Of a stretch of DNA of 64,000 nucleotides, positions 11,160-22,700 are shown in pieces (positions within the stretch are counted from its first letter, which is position 1; each line of letters begins with the position of its first letter). A model generated the notes under the pieces. That model saw only the letters and a program-made list of their open reading frames with translations. It did not search any database and was not told where the DNA came from. Origin of the DNA: Anolis sagrei (taxonomy: Eukaryota > Chordata > Lepidosauria > Squamata > Anolidae); contig NC_090023.1 of assembly GCF_037176765.1 (NCBI RefSeq), positions 216,688,506-216,752,505 on the forward strand. The letters are read 5' to 3'. Made by a program: the position numbers and the translations under genes.

Positions 11160-12060
11160 TCAGCCAACATGTAAAATGGGGAACTCTTGTAGTTGTCATC
11201 CAAGAAAGCGATTTTCTCCTGCTCTCTCCGTCAGATAGGAGTGTGTGCCTGCACTCATTTTCTGGATGCCTTTGTTTTGAGAATGCAAACAGGTAAGAGT
11301 CACATGGGAAACAACCCACCATGGCAAATGATCTTGCCTAGTGCTGCAGCCTCCTGCCCCTGATTAATGATACTGGTTCATGTCGCTGGAGGACCCTTAT
11401 TACTGGCTTGCAGCCTAGTGAGAGAAAGCAAGGCAGTGGCGCCATTTCAGCCAGCTGATGAGGCCTTGGCTTGGAAATCGTGGCTCTTGTGTTCTCCTCC
11501 TGATCATCAAAGAGCTATAAGCAAGGGCCGCTCCCATGGATGGCTGCTGCCACTGCCCCTAGGCCAAGTTTGTGCTGTGGGGTATAAACAAGCAAGTCAT
11601 TCCCACGGAGCATGCCCTGGAAGGCTGGGTGAAGGAGGACTCTGAGCCTGGGAGAGAAGGGACATTAATTGGGTCCCACAGTCTTGCCTGGGGCAAGCTG
11701 GAGTCACCGAACTGTGGCAAAGGCACCGTTGTCACTAACACGCTGCATTAATGGGGTTTCTCTCTATGGAGGGTGAGCAAGGGTGGGTGGAAGGGCTGGT
11801 GCGGTGAATGCTGATATTGTTGTTTCCATCGACCTGGTCTCATTTTCACCCCAAGTGTCTTTCTTGCCTGAGATATTAATCCCTCTAGGGAGGTGTGTAT
11901 AAGAGAAGCCGCAAAGATGGGCCAAGGCATTGTACTGCCTGAGGCAGGTGGATCCCCTTCCCCTTCCTTCACAGCCCATGTACAGAAGCTGATTGGACCA
12001 GCAATTGAATGGCAATGACATTGCATCCTCCTCTATACCAGAAACACAAGACTAATTAAT
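11160..12060. promoter_or_regulatory. Candidate conserved non-coding element B
   Basis: About 900 bases of complex, GC-moderate, repeat-free sequence starting right after a hAT copy. Seen: ATTAATGATAC, GACATTAATTGGG, GCATTAATGGGG, GATATTAATCCC (bicoid/OTX-like TAATCC), CTAATTAATGGG, ATCATCAAAGAG (TCF/LEF-like), CAGCTGATGAGG (E-box) and CTGATTGGACC (PBX/CCAAT-like). No frame resembles a known protein. The density of homeobox sites suggests a developmental enhancer; FGF8, expected to the left, is the natural candidate target. Conservation itself was not tested. Confidence 0.45.
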
Positions 12061-12223
12061 GGGCCCAAAATGGATTGGGTGGTACAAAGAGCTTTGGTAT
12101 AAAGTCTATTATGTTGTGAGGTGCTATAGAGTTACTCAATGCAGTTCAATATTTCTATGGGGTCATTAGGTGTTTGGGGACTGAATTTCATCAACATGTG
12201 GATGGCACTCAGCTCTGCTTCTT

Positions 12224-12996
12224 AGAATCATAGAAACATAGAGTTGGAAGAGACTTCATACGGCTCCGGCCCAGCTTACCTGTCCGAACGTGTCTCCCTC
12301 TACATCCTACCTCAAAGTTTAAGATCTTCTTGGGGGGGGGGGGCTCTGCTCTTGGCCCCACCTTTGGCGCAACCATGCTTGGCGGGGACAGGGCCTTCTT
12401 GATGGTAGCTCTCCACCTGTGGAACTCGCTCCCCAGCGAAATCAGGTCAGCAACATCTCTCCTTGCCTTCAGGAGGAAATTGAAAACGTGGTTATGGGAC
12501 CAGGCCTTTGGGTAGCTGGCAGATAATTGACAATGGTAATGATGATAATGTTATGGAAAATGGTATATGGACAGGCTTCCGATTGTGTTGTGCTCGCTGA
12601 ATTTGTTTCTACATAAGTTTAGACAGCCAATATTATTGTACTTTTTATTTTAAAACTAATTTTAAAATTAATTTACTGTGTTCTTATATGTAATTACCAT
12701 ATGTATTATTTTTATGTAATGGCATCGAATTGTGCCAGATGTAAACTGCCCTGAGTCCGCCCGCCCCCCCCCCCCCGGGTTGAGAAGAACGGGGTACAAA
12801 TGTTTTAAATAAATAAATAAATGGTCCATCCAGTCCAACCCCCCTGCCAAGAAGAAGGAAAATCGCATTCAAAGCACCCCTGACAGATGGCCATCCAGCC
12901 TCTGTTTAAAAGCCTCCAAAGAAGGGAGCCTCCACCACACTCGAGGACAGAGAGTTCCACTGCTGAACAACTCTCACAGTCAGTCTAGTTAACAGA
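12224..12996 (-). mobile_element. CR1 LINE 3' fragment, split by an L2 insertion
   Basis: The left part 12224-12261 (AGAATCATAGAAACATAGAG) is the CR1 3' terminus. The rest resumes at 12822 (CCATCCAGTCCAACC, then CTGTTTAAAAGCCTCC). The intervening 560 bases are an L2 tail in opposite orientation. Confidence 0.75.
12262..12821 (+). mobile_element. L2 LINE 3' end nested in CR1
   Basis: The plus strand reads LHLWNSLPSEIRSATSLLAF then RRKLKTWLWDQAF, the C-terminus of L2 ORF2. A 3' UTR follows with CTGCCCTGAGTCCGC and a terminal (AAAT)n at 12808-12821. Poly-G and poly-C runs (12332-12343, 12764-12776) interrupt it. Confidence 0.8.
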
Positions 12997-13049
12997 GCGA
13001 GCTGAAGTTGTTCTGAGCCAATGCCTGGGGGTTGTAATGAAGTGAATGG

Positions 13050-13850
13050 GGGGCTAATGAACTGAAGGTGAATCTCAGAGACTATGAACTAGTGATTCTC
13101 AGGTCCAGTTTTTGAGTACATGGTCTATCCCAGCTGGGTTATCTCTCCTCCTGAAACAGCAGGTGTTTGGCTTGGGGGTGCTCCTAGAGCCGTCTCTGTC
13201 ATGGCAGGCCCAAGTGAAATCAGTGGTTTGGTGTGTCTGGTACCAGTTTCCTGTGATCCACCAGCAGTGGCATTTCCTATACAGGAATAACCCAACCACA
13301 GTGATTCACTGTTAGATTACTCCAGTTAGATTACTACATGGCACTGTTTGTAGGACTGCCCCTAGACAACAACTCAAGTGAATTGCAGCAGCTAGACTGC
13401 TGACAGAATCAGCTTATAGAGCATCAGTTCTATAGTAGCATTTATTTAAGTGTACATTGTGTTTTAAGGCATCGAATTATTGCCTGTATGCAAAGCCTCC
13501 TTAAGTCCCCTCTGGGGTGAGAAAGACAGGGTAGAAATGTCATAAATAAATAAATAAAGTAGTTGCACTGGTTGCCTATATGTTTCCAGACTATTCTCCC
13601 ACTCTTCCCAATATATATCCAGGGATGGACATCTTCTGGGGGATCCTCCCACCAGTGGGAGCAATACACTTTGTGAAGATATTAGGAAGGGCATTCTCAG
13701 CACAAAAAGTCAAGAGTTGGTCCCTTTGGAAGTGAGGCACATTCGCAGTTCTTCTTACAAGACCAGTCTTTACTGAGGGGATTTGAGCCTTCAAATGTTT
13801 CTGACTCAAGGCAACATGATGCTTATAATCACATGGATTTCTTTATATGA
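13050..13850 (+). mobile_element. L2 LINE mosaic (two body pieces with a tail between)
   Basis: 13095-13440 reads QVFGLGVLLEPSLSWQAQVK (L2 reverse transcriptase thumb region). 13441-13558 is a LINE 3' tail ending (AAAT)n. 13562 onward resumes with the equivalent of LHWLPI. This suggests one L2 copy interrupted by another tail. Confidence 0.55.
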
Positions 13851-14250
13851 TTATTTATTTATTTACCATATTTATATCTTTCCTTTCTCACACCGTAGGG
13901 GACTCAAGGCTGTAATTTGATGCCATACATATATCTATCAAATAAACAATTGCAATTAAAACCAAACAATTAAAAACTTGAATTATTAAAGCATCAATTA
14001 AAATCATATCATCCAAAACATAATCCAGGGCCGTTCCATTTTTCACATTGATTCTAGGTCACTTATTGCACTGCCTCAAATGCTTGGTCCCACAACCTCA
14101 TCTTAAGTCCCCCCCCCCCCCTGAAGGTCAGGAGAGAAGAGGCTCATTGAGGAGGGAATTCCACAGACGAGGGGCCACCATTGAGAAGACCCTGTGTCTC
14201 ATCCCCACCAGTCGTGCCTGCGAAGGAAGTGGGACTGAGAGCAGGGTTTG
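13851..14250 (-). mobile_element. L2 LINE 3' end
   Basis: Begins with (ATTT)n, then CATATTTATATCTTTCC and a GGGGACTCAAGGC motif. The body has GGAATTCCACAGACGAGGGG, the complement of the PRLWNSLP region. It abuts a second L2 copy at 14255. Confidence 0.65.
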
Positions 14251-14254
14251 CCGA

Positions 14255-14930
14255 TCTTAATTTTTTATTTTTTTATTTACTATATTTATATACCGCCCCT
14301 CTCAGCCCGCAGGTGACTCAGGGCAGTTTAAAATCAGCACCAAAGCCATAAAATACAATTAAAAACATTAATATAAATAAAAAACCAAGCAAAATAAATA
14401 AAAACATGTATCATTAGGGTCTCCTTGTTAAAAACATTGTCCAGTCAGATGGTTCGTAGCAGGAGATAGGTTCAGGCAGGTAAGCTGGGCCAGAACTATT
14501 TAGGGATTTATAGGCTAAACCAGCACTTTGAATTGTGCTTGGTAGCAGATTGGCAGCCAGCAGAACTGACGTAACAGGGGGGTTGTGGGCTCTCTGTACC
14601 CCACTCGGATGACCAATCTGGCTGCCACCCATTGGACCACTTGAAGCTTCCGAACAGTCTTCAAAGGCAGCCCCATGTAGAGCGCCTTGCAGTAGTCTAT
14701 TTGGGATGTAACCAGAGCATGGACCTCTGTGGCCAAGTTTGACTTCCCAAGGTATGGGCACAGCTGGAGTACATGAGTCAAGGGATCTTTACAAACGTTG
14801 ACAATATTTTTATTGCTACCCCAAACTCTAAGGCAAGCATTCTTGGCATTTAATTGGCATGTGCATGTTCTTTCCCCTAATGTCATGCCATCCCTGTGTG
14901 AACAAAACTTCAGAGATCCCATTAGTTCTC
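14255..14930 (-). mobile_element. L2 LINE 3' end with ORF2 C-terminus
   Basis: The minus strand encodes QIDYCKALYMGLPLKTVRKL then QVVQWVAARL and FCWLPICYQAQFKVLV, the conserved end of L2 reverse transcriptase. The 3' UTR has TATATACCGCCC on the plus strand. Several frame breaks. Confidence 0.8.
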
Positions 14931-14939
14931 ATGAACACT

Positions 14940-15480
14940 GAAAAGAGACTGAATATGTGCAAGCAGCCTTTGTTATGAGAAAAATAAACAGTGTTGTTGT
15001 GAATTTTTAGTGGTAGGGCAACAAATTTGAGCCCCTCTAAAGAATTTCCATATTCATGTAAGCCCCAGACTGCATGCCGTCTTGCCTTCTGTTAATACAC
15101 TCACTCTTTCCATAGCAACAATGGAAATTTCTGCAGATATACACATACATATATTAGTACAGTGGTGAGAAAATCAATTCAGTATCTGATTGGCCTCATT
15201 CAAGAATTTGGAATTACATGTAGATTTTATCTCCTCCTACCTATACCTCAGGGGTAAGGGAGAAGGAATTTTCCTTTGCAAAATTCTCCCTGACTGTGTC
15301 AATTATTCATAGTAGCTGCAAATAGACAATCATATTGTGGCACTTCACTTTTATTTATCCTTTGTGTGCGTGCACCTTTAGGTCGCTAGCTGATGGTAAC
15401 CCTAGGATTTTCTTAAGCAAGCAATATTCAGATAGGGTTTTTACCAGTTCCTTTCTCTAGAACCTGGTGCTTACTTTTTA
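14940..15480. other. Non-repetitive intergenic stretch
   Basis: Complex sequence without coding potential. It contains CCATAGCAACAATGG (half of an RFX X-box) near 15112 and CTGATTGGCC near 15188. It could be regulatory, but the support is only motif-level. Confidence 0.25.
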
Positions 15481-15523
15481 TTAAGTTTTAGGGTGATGGC
15501 CTCAGATCTCTTGCTTCCAGATT

Positions 15524-15789
15524 TTTTTTTCGTGTCAGGAGCGACTTGAGAAACTGCAAGTTGCTTCTGGTGTGAGAGAATTGGCCGTTTGCAAAGATGT
15601 TGCTCAGGGGACGCCCGGATGTTTTGATGTTTTACCATCCTTGTGGGAGGCTTCTCTCTTGTCCCCGCATGGGGAGCTGGAGCTGACAGAGGGAGCTCAT
15701 CCACACTCTCCCCAGATTCAAACCTGCAACCTGTTGGTCTTCAGTCCTGCCGGCACAAGGGTTTAACCCACTGCACCACCAGGGGCTCC
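15524..15789 (-). repeat. Sauria-type SINE (tRNA head, BovB-like tail), near full length
   Basis: On the minus strand: GGAGCCCCTGGTGGTGCAGT (tRNA head), TTAAACCCTTGTGCCGGCAG, internal GGATGAGCTCCCTCTGTCAG, tail TTTCTCAAGTCGCTCCTGAC then poly-A. The tail resembles BovB LINE 3' ends, as known for Sauria SINEs. Confidence 0.8.
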
Positions 15790-16354
15790 CAGATATACTT
15801 TCAAGCTTCTAAGATATTATTCTGCATATTGTATCCATCCTGATCAAGATGTCAACATCCTTTAAAAATGTGATCAGTGGCACCAGAAGGCATGGCTGCA
15901 GCTCTCAAAAAACGGATGTCTAGCAACTCTTTCCCTGGACCTGCCAACTCATCCTGAGATTGCATTTCCTTTTGGTGTCACGGCATTCACTCTGGTAGTT
16001 CTCTGCAGCCCATCTGCACTCACTCGTGAAAAACGTACTGTGGTTCCCCTTTTGTATTTCTTATTCTTCCATGAAAGGAACACATACTACCTTCTCCCTC
16101 TCTGACTGGGAAAAATAAATGAATAGTTCCTCGTCATGGAAAAGCTCACCAAAGGAAACCTCTGACAGCAAGCTTCTCTTCTGAGACAATCCTGTTTGCT
16201 TGCACAAGGTATTTGAACCTGTTTTGATAACATCATTTCCAGAGGAGAACCCATTGCCCTGGTCTGAACCTCTAATCCTATTCTTTCCCCTTAGACACGC
16301 TCTATATACACTGATCTCTCTCTTTCTCTCCCACCCTGATGACAATCTCAACAT
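15790..16354. other. Intergenic sequence without recognised features
   Basis: Unique-looking DNA between a SINE and a Penelope-like tail; no convincing coding frame or RNA. Confidence 0.45.
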
Positions 16355-16880
16355 GGATGCTTTATGTGTTGTCGAAGGCTTTCATCGCCAGAATCACTGG
16401 GTTGCTGTGAGTTTTCTGGGCTGTATGGGCATGTTCCAGAAGCATTCTCTCCTGACATTCTGCCCACATCTATGACAGGCATCTTCAGAAGTTAAGGGGT
16501 CTGTTGGAAACTGAGCAAGTGAGGTTTATATATCTGAGAAATGTCCAGGGTGAAAGAACTCTTGTCTACTTGAGGCAAGTGTGACTGTTGCAATTACCAC
16601 CTTGATTAGAATTTAATGGCCCTGTAGCTTCAAAGTCTGGCTAGTTGCTGCCTAGGGGAATCCTTTGTTGGGAAGTGTTAGCTGACCCTGATTTATTCGT
16701 GTCTGGAATTCCCCCCTTTTTTGAGTCTTGTTCTTTATTTACTGTCCTGATTTTATAGTTTTCAATACTGATAGCCAGATTTTGTTCATTTTCATGGTTC
16801 CCTCCTTTCTGTTGAAATTGTCCACATGCATGTGGATTGCAATGGCTTCTATTCGGACCTCAGCCATCCAATTTTAAGCT
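16355..16880 (-). mobile_element. Penelope-like retroelement 3' segment
   Basis: Shares GTCGAAGGCTTTCAT, GGCATGTTCCAGAAGCATTC and AACTGAGCAAGTGAGGTTT-type blocks with 9660 and 33041. The far end (TTCATGGTTCCCTCCTTTC, GTCCACATGCATGTGG) is, by recall, the end of the GIY-YIG-bearing ORF of lizard Penelope-like elements. Confidence 0.6.
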
Positions 16881-17029
16881 GTTTTTTAAAAAAATGTTCA
16901 AGTATTTCCTCCTACTTTTTTCTCTTTTTGTCCTCTGCATGCTTCAGTTCCTACAAACTCAGTTCAAAGTGCAAAAGTAGTTTTCAATCAATTAATTCAG
17001 TTGAGGGAGAAGGGTCCAGGTGGCAGAAT

Positions 17030-17076
17030 CTTAGGGCCCTTCCACACAGCCCTATATCCCAGAATATCAAGGCAGA

Positions 17077-17108
<32 letters not shown>

Positions 17109-17590
17109 ATTTCGGACATTTATCTGCAGAAGGACTCAGGGTGGCTGACAACAAAAGCATAAATATATATCTTAGGTAAAAGCAGTATAAGACATTATAA
17201 AAACATCATAAAACAGTAAAACATTAGAACAGTCACCAGAATTAAATTGTTGTCCTACACACAGTCCATTCAAGTCCATCAGAGTCCATTAAACCATAGC
17301 TCTACTATCACGTTGGTCTACTCCGCAAAGGACTGATCCCACAGCCAGGATTTCACCTTTTTCTGGAAAGTCAGGAGGGAAGGAGGGGATCTGATTTCAC
17401 TTGGGAGGAAATTCCATAGCCGAGGGGCCACCACAGAGAAGGCGCTCCATGCAGTCATGTCAGCCACATGATCTTGAAGATGTCTATGGACAATGCTGGC
17501 TCTTTGGCTTAGAAATGGAGATGAGCACCACCCCTTAGAGTCAGTCACCACTAGACTTAATGTCAAGGGGAAACTTACCTTTACCTATAT
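17030..17590. repeat. Stacked repeats: MITE end, L2 3' end (-), ACA-type SINE tail (+)
   Basis: 17030-17078 is GGGCCCTTCCACACAGCCC (palindromic MITE end, compare 23020). 17080-17434 is an L2 3' end on the minus strand with (TTTA)n and PRLWNFLPSEIRSPPSLLTF. 17437-17590 repeats the SINE body CGCTCCATGCAGTCATGTCA to CTTACCTTTACCT. The tight joins suggest successive insertions. Confidence 0.7.
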
Positions 17591-17864
17591 CAGTATTATA
17601 CCAAGAGAGAACATGTCATCAGATATCATCAAAGAATAGAGGGTGAACAAAATGGCAGAACATATTAAGTTGGCCATACCTGACTTACAGTAGAGCCTTT
17701 CCAAATAAATAAATGAGAAACAAGCCTAGGGAGAGTTGACCAGAACAGTTGGGAAAAGATAGGAAAGAATTATAGGCAGAGCAACTCAGAAGCAGACAAA
17801 GTGCAAGGAAAAAGAGCCCTGATATGACTTGTTGAGTTGTGGTTGGTTGAATCTGTGGATGCAG

Positions 17865-18125
17865 AACCCAGGGATATGGAACTACAGGAAAGGAGATTCC
17901 ACCTGAACATTAAGAAGAACTTCTTAACTGTGAGAGCTGTTCGCAGTGGAACTCTCTACCCCGAAGTGTGGTGGAGGCTCCTTCTATGGAGGCTTTTAAA
18001 CAGAGGCTGGATGGCCATCTGTCAGGGATGCTTTGAATGCAATTGTCCTGCTTCTTGGCAGGGGGTTGGACTGGATGGCCCACGAGGTCTCTTCCAATTC
18101 TATGATTCTATGATTCGATTATTCA
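17865..18125 (+). mobile_element. CR1 LINE 3' fragment
   Basis: Contains GGAGATTCCACCTGAACATT, GTGGAGGCTCCTTCTATGGA, GGCTGGATGGCCATCTGTCA and the CR1 terminus TTCTATGATTCTATGATTC. Confidence 0.85.
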
Positions 18126-18129
18126 AAGT

Positions 18130-18850
18130 CTGACTGCACTTGTCAAGCTACTTATACAGATGGCCACACCGCTCCTGCTGGGCAGATCACTACTCAAAAC
18201 AGGACAAAGAGGCACTACAGTTTATTGTTCTGTATTATTACTGAATCTCTTTTAAAACACTGGAAACAGGATACTCTTGAAAAGAGGTTATGGTTGAAGA
18301 TGCCTTCTTGGGCCTCATCTTTGTAAGGCCATTGTCTAACTTTAATGTAGGACTTCCATTGATATAAGATATGCCCCAAAGTCCTATCCATTCAGCTCAG
18401 CAGGATTTTCCTAAATGATACTTCAGAGTGGAGACAAGCAGCTTTAAAAGATATCAAATGTGTTGGGAAGTCAGGGAATGATGGGAGAACAAATGTTCTG
18501 ATCTATGCGGCTCTCTTGAAAACATTCAGCAATAGCATTCTTCAGACCCACTTGTATGACAACATCTCAGTCCAATGAAGGATTTGAAAAAAACAGCAAA
18601 TTATTTCTCCCAGTTTCATTCAAGGCCAGATGCTCTGCTCATGCTGTGGCAACAGTGCTGTGCCACTTTTATTATTGCCCAGTAGAACTGCACAATGTGC
18701 CTTTTCCCATCATATATATAATAACCTAGAGGATCACTTCAAGAACCTAAGCAAATGTGTAAAATGATATTGCTTTTCCCAAAACTAAAGCCGCTGAAAG
18801 TAGGGCTATATGAAGGTTGCTATCCCATCAACCTAAATATCCCAAAGGCA
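18130..18850. other. Intergenic sequence without recognised features
   Basis: AT-rich, unique-looking; nothing identifiable seen on either strand. Confidence 0.45.
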
Positions 18851-18856
18851 CTAGAT

Positions 18857-19587
18857 CAGTGTTTCTCAACCTTGGGACCCCTGGTTGCAAGGGGGTGTCA
18901 GAGGGGTTGCCAAAGACCATCAGAAAGCACAGTATTTTCTGTTGGTCATGGGGGTTCTGTGTGGGAAGTTTGGCCCAATTCTATCGTTGGTGGGCTTCAG
19001 AATGCTCTTTGATTATAGGTGAACTATAATTCCAGCAACTACAACTCCGAAATGTCAATGACTATTTTCCCCAAACTCCACCAGTGTTCATATTTGGGCA
19101 TATTGAGTATTCGTGCCAAGTTTTGTCCAGATCCATCATTGTTTGAGTCCACAGTGCTTCCTGGATGTAGGTGAATTACAATTCCAAAATTCAAGGTCAA
19201 TGCCCACCAAACCCTTCCAGTATTTTCTGTTGGTCATGCAAGTTCTGTGTGCCAAGTTTGTTTCAATTCCATCATTGGTGGAGTTCAGAATGCTCTTTAA
19301 TTGTAGGTGAACTATAAATTCCAGCAACTACAACTCCCAAATGACAAAATCAATCCCCACTCCCAACCCCATCAGTATTCAAATTTGGGTGTATCGGGTA
19401 TTTGTGCCAAATTTGATCCAGTGAATGAAAACACATCCTGCATATCAGATAACATTGCTATTCATAACCGTAGCAAAATTACAGTTACATCTGGAGTAGC
19501 AATGAAACTAATTTTATGGTTGGGGGTCACCACAACATGAGGAAATGTATTGAGGGGTTGTGGCATTAGGAAGGTTGAGAACCACTG
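18857..19587 (+). mobile_element. OC1/URR1-like hAT transposon, copy 2, intact ends
   Basis: CAGTGTTTCTCAACC to GGTTGAGAACCACTG, flanked by a perfect 8-bp duplication CACTAGAT (18849-18856 and 19588-19595). The intact duplication proves transposition and delimits the 731-base element exactly. No transposase. Confidence 0.92.
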
Positions 19588-19924
19588 CACTAGATCCTAT
19601 CTATGTCAGAAGCCAAGCAGGGTCAATCCTAGTTAAGTGAATGATGGACAGTGAATATTAAGCACTGTGGGCTATATTTCAGAGAAATTAATTGACAAAT
19701 CTACCACTGAATATTCCTTGCCTAAGAAAATTCTATGAGAAATTCATAAGGTCACAATAGACAGACGGGTAGCCTGATGCTGAGACTGCCATCTTGTGGC
19801 ACTACTGGGACTACAAGATAGCTTGCACCCCCCACCCCCACCCCATGGGAAGTTGCTGCTAACTGCAGAAATAAGATTGAACACCATGAAAGCCATCCAC
19901 TGCACAGCTATCAGCCTCCTCCCC

Positions 19925-20545
19925 AGGCCCGTAGCCAGGATTTTGTTTCAGGGGGAGGGGGGTGAGTTTGGTTTTTTGGGGGGGGGGCTGAGTCTGAGTC
20001 TGAGTGAAAGAGGGTCTACCCTAGCAAACCTTTTGTATCGTTACCCCAATACCCCCATGCATATGGGATATATTGGGCATGGTGATCAGATCATGATATG
20101 AATAAACAAAACAGTTTAAATAGTGTACCAGTAAGGCCTTCTCGCGGACCACCATCAGAATTTCGGGGGGGGGGGGGCTTGCCTGCTCCTCCCAGTAGGC
20201 TTAAATCAAGGAAAAGCTTCATGAGAACCACCACTCCTCTTAACGTGCCCCCAGCAACAGCAAGTGCATCCCTCTGGGCAGCTACACCAGGACATCTCAA
20301 ATGAATGGTCCCCCATGAGGGTCTTCAGGGACAACCCAAGAATGGGCAACTTGGAAGTCCCTGAAAAGACTCAGAAGTGGAGTGAGCAGATCTGTGGAGC
20401 AGAACAAACTTCTCAGCATCTGTATGCTTGCCCACAATGCCCTGCCTCATGCACAGAGGAAGAATTGTTTAAAGCTACAATGTGGTTGCTGTTGCCTGTT
20501 TTTGTCTAAAATATTTAGCTGCTTGTGCTCCCTCTATTTTATCAG
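19925..20545 (+). mobile_element. LINE 3' end with zinc-knuckle-like C-terminus
   Basis: The plus strand reads [20 protein letters not shown] then TEEELF, a cysteine/histidine motif found at the C-terminus of some non-LTR ORF2 proteins. Preceding GCCCGTAGCCAGGATTTTG is part of the same repeat unit or a neighbour. A second copy in the opposite orientation is at 62360-63035. Confidence 0.6.
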
Positions 20546-21539
20546 TTTTATAGTTATTTAGGAACTACTTTTGACACAAAATAAATAAACTGGGACTTTG
20601 TTTTCTCAAAAAGGTGGTGCATGTGTTGCCAGTTTGGGACTGGGAAAAAGACCCTTTTGCCTATGCATATGCCCAGATTTCCCATTACTTCAGCAAGTCT
20701 GTTACTCCCAGAAACCAACCTTGACACAAAAATGTTGCAAAAGATTTCTTTCAGTCCTTAGAGTAAGAAGTCCCCATGAAGGAAAGAGTACACATTGGAG
20801 AGTTTAAGTTGGCACAATTACTGCGAAGGAGAGGGATATGGGAATATTCCCGTGTCAAGCAAATACGGAGTTTCAGAAGTTGGGACTACACCTCTTGGCT
20901 GCCCTAAACAATGGTGAGATTGTTTTGATCATCCAATTTTGCCCAGGTTTCAAGACTCGAAAGAGGCCCATCCCTCAATCCCACCACCTTCATGTTTAGA
21001 AAGGACAAGGATGCAAGAGATAGCCTTCTTAGTGGTAACTCTCAGGCTATGGAACTCTTGTCTAAGGAAAGCTATCTTTTTCTTTTATCCTTCTACCAGC
21101 AGGTAATATTTTCCTATTCAATAATTAACTGGAACGGAGGTCGGAAAAGGTATAAATCGTATCTATTAAAAAAGTAAAGTTGCCTGTTGATTTACGGTGA
21201 ATCCATGAATTCCACAGGGTTTTCTAAGGCATAGAATAGCAAGTACTGTAGTAATTTTGATAGTTCTTTCCTTTGAAATAATCCAAGTGCACTCACTAGA
21301 CATTCATTGGCAGTCCAAGAACACACCAGTTGACCCTGCATAGCTTCCAAGATAAAACCAGATCTGGTGCCTTTAGAGTATTTTAGAGTAGGTTTTTCCT
21401 TCTTCCAATACACCTTTCATCATATTTAGTCCTTTATATTATAGTTACACCTCACTAATACGTCCTGGCTACAATCTATGACATTTTGGGGAGACGCTAG
21501 TGCAGATTGGGAAAGAAATGTAAATATCTCATTAAATTA
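20546..21539. other. Mostly unassigned sequence with an old LINE fragment
   Basis: 20985-21140 reads SLLSGNSQAMELLSKESYLF, a decayed version of the LINE pattern ALRLWNSLP. The rest shows no gene. Confidence 0.35.
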
Positions 21540-21740
21540 TAATTCCTAATCCGGAAGTCGTTGGTTTTTTATTGTCTGAAACTGTTTTTATTATGAATTT
21601 TACTATGTGATTTAACCTGTTTTAAATTATGTATTTATGTGTGTTCAGAATCTAATTGTTGCCTGCTTGTATGCCGCCCTGAGCCGCCTTCAGGCTGAAA
21701 AGGGCGGGATAAAAGTGTAGTAAATAAATAATAAATAAAA
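21540..21740 (+). mobile_element. LINE 3' tail
   Basis: GCCGCCCTGAGCCGCCTTCA then GGCTGAAAAGGGCGGGATAA and (TAAA)n, the 3' UTR signature shared by L2/CR1-group LINEs of reptiles. Confidence 0.65.
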
Positions 21741-21880
21741 TAAGCGTCCACAGAACGCAGCCATAGCATTTAATGTGTCATTGAAGTGTTGTAATCTTAT
21801 AGTGTGGAAAACTGGAGACTTGTTTTACACAAATCAGCTACAGTATTAAGAATAAGGAGGGTGAATGTAGATGTAAATAT

Positions 21881-22373
21881 TAGGGCTGGGCGGTTTCATT
21901 CGTTAATTTCGTAATTCGTTATTAATTCGTTATTTTTTTTATAACGATGCGATATTGAACCATTCAGGAGCAACTAAAAATCGAAACGAATTTTTAAAAT
22001 TTATTTCGTAATTGTTTCGTAATGGTTTCGTTATTATTTCCGTATGTCTGGTGCAAGTTTTATAGTTGTTGTTTGTTTTATCAGTGATAAAAAAATAAAT
22101 TATCACACCAACAGTCAACAACAGAGGGAGAGGGAAGCTTCAGAAGTTCCCCCTGTCCCATTTGGAGGGTTTGTTAGCATATTGTGCAATCGCGTCCGCC
22201 ATTAACGAATCGATTCGTTATTGTTTTGAAATTGTTTCATAATTTCCAAAATTTCGTAAATATCGAACTTTTTTAAAGAAAAAATTCGGAATTCTTTTAA
22301 AAAACGAAACGCAAAAACCCCCTAAAAATGAATAGAGTTTAGAAACAAATTTTTCCGTGGTTGCCCAGCCCTA
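21881..22373. mobile_element. hAT MITE with TTCG-rich subterminal repeats
   Basis: Ends TAGGGCTGGGC and GCCCAGCCCTA, flanked by a perfect 8-bp duplication GTAAATAT (21873-21880 and 22374-22381). Both subterminal regions are packed with TTCGTAA / TTCGTTA motifs. 493 bases, no transposase. Confidence 0.9.
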
Positions 22374-22427
22374 GTAAATATGGATAAATCTGACTCTAAA
22401 ATTTGGATCTTGCAATTATAAACATCA

Positions 22428-22700
22428 TAGCACCCCTGACAGATGGCCATCCAGCCTCTGTTTACAAGCTTCCAAAGAAGGAGCCTCCACCACACTCCGG
22501 GGCAGAGAGTTCCCCTGCTGAACGGCTCTCACAGTCAGGAAGTTCTTCCTAATGTTCAGATCAAATCGCCTTTCTTGTAGTTTGAAGCCATTGTTCCGTG
22601 TCCTGGTCTCCAGGGCAGCAGAAAACAAGCTTGCTCCCTCCTCCCTGTGACTTCCTCTCACATATTTATACATGACTATCATATCTCCTCTCAGGTAATC
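22428..22700 (-). mobile_element. CR1 LINE 3' fragment
   Basis: CACCCCTGACAGATGGCCAT, GGCAGAGAGTTCCCCTGCTG and GACTATCATATCTCCTCTCA match CR1 ORF2 C-terminus and 3' UTR, lacking the last about 70 bases. Confidence 0.8.
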
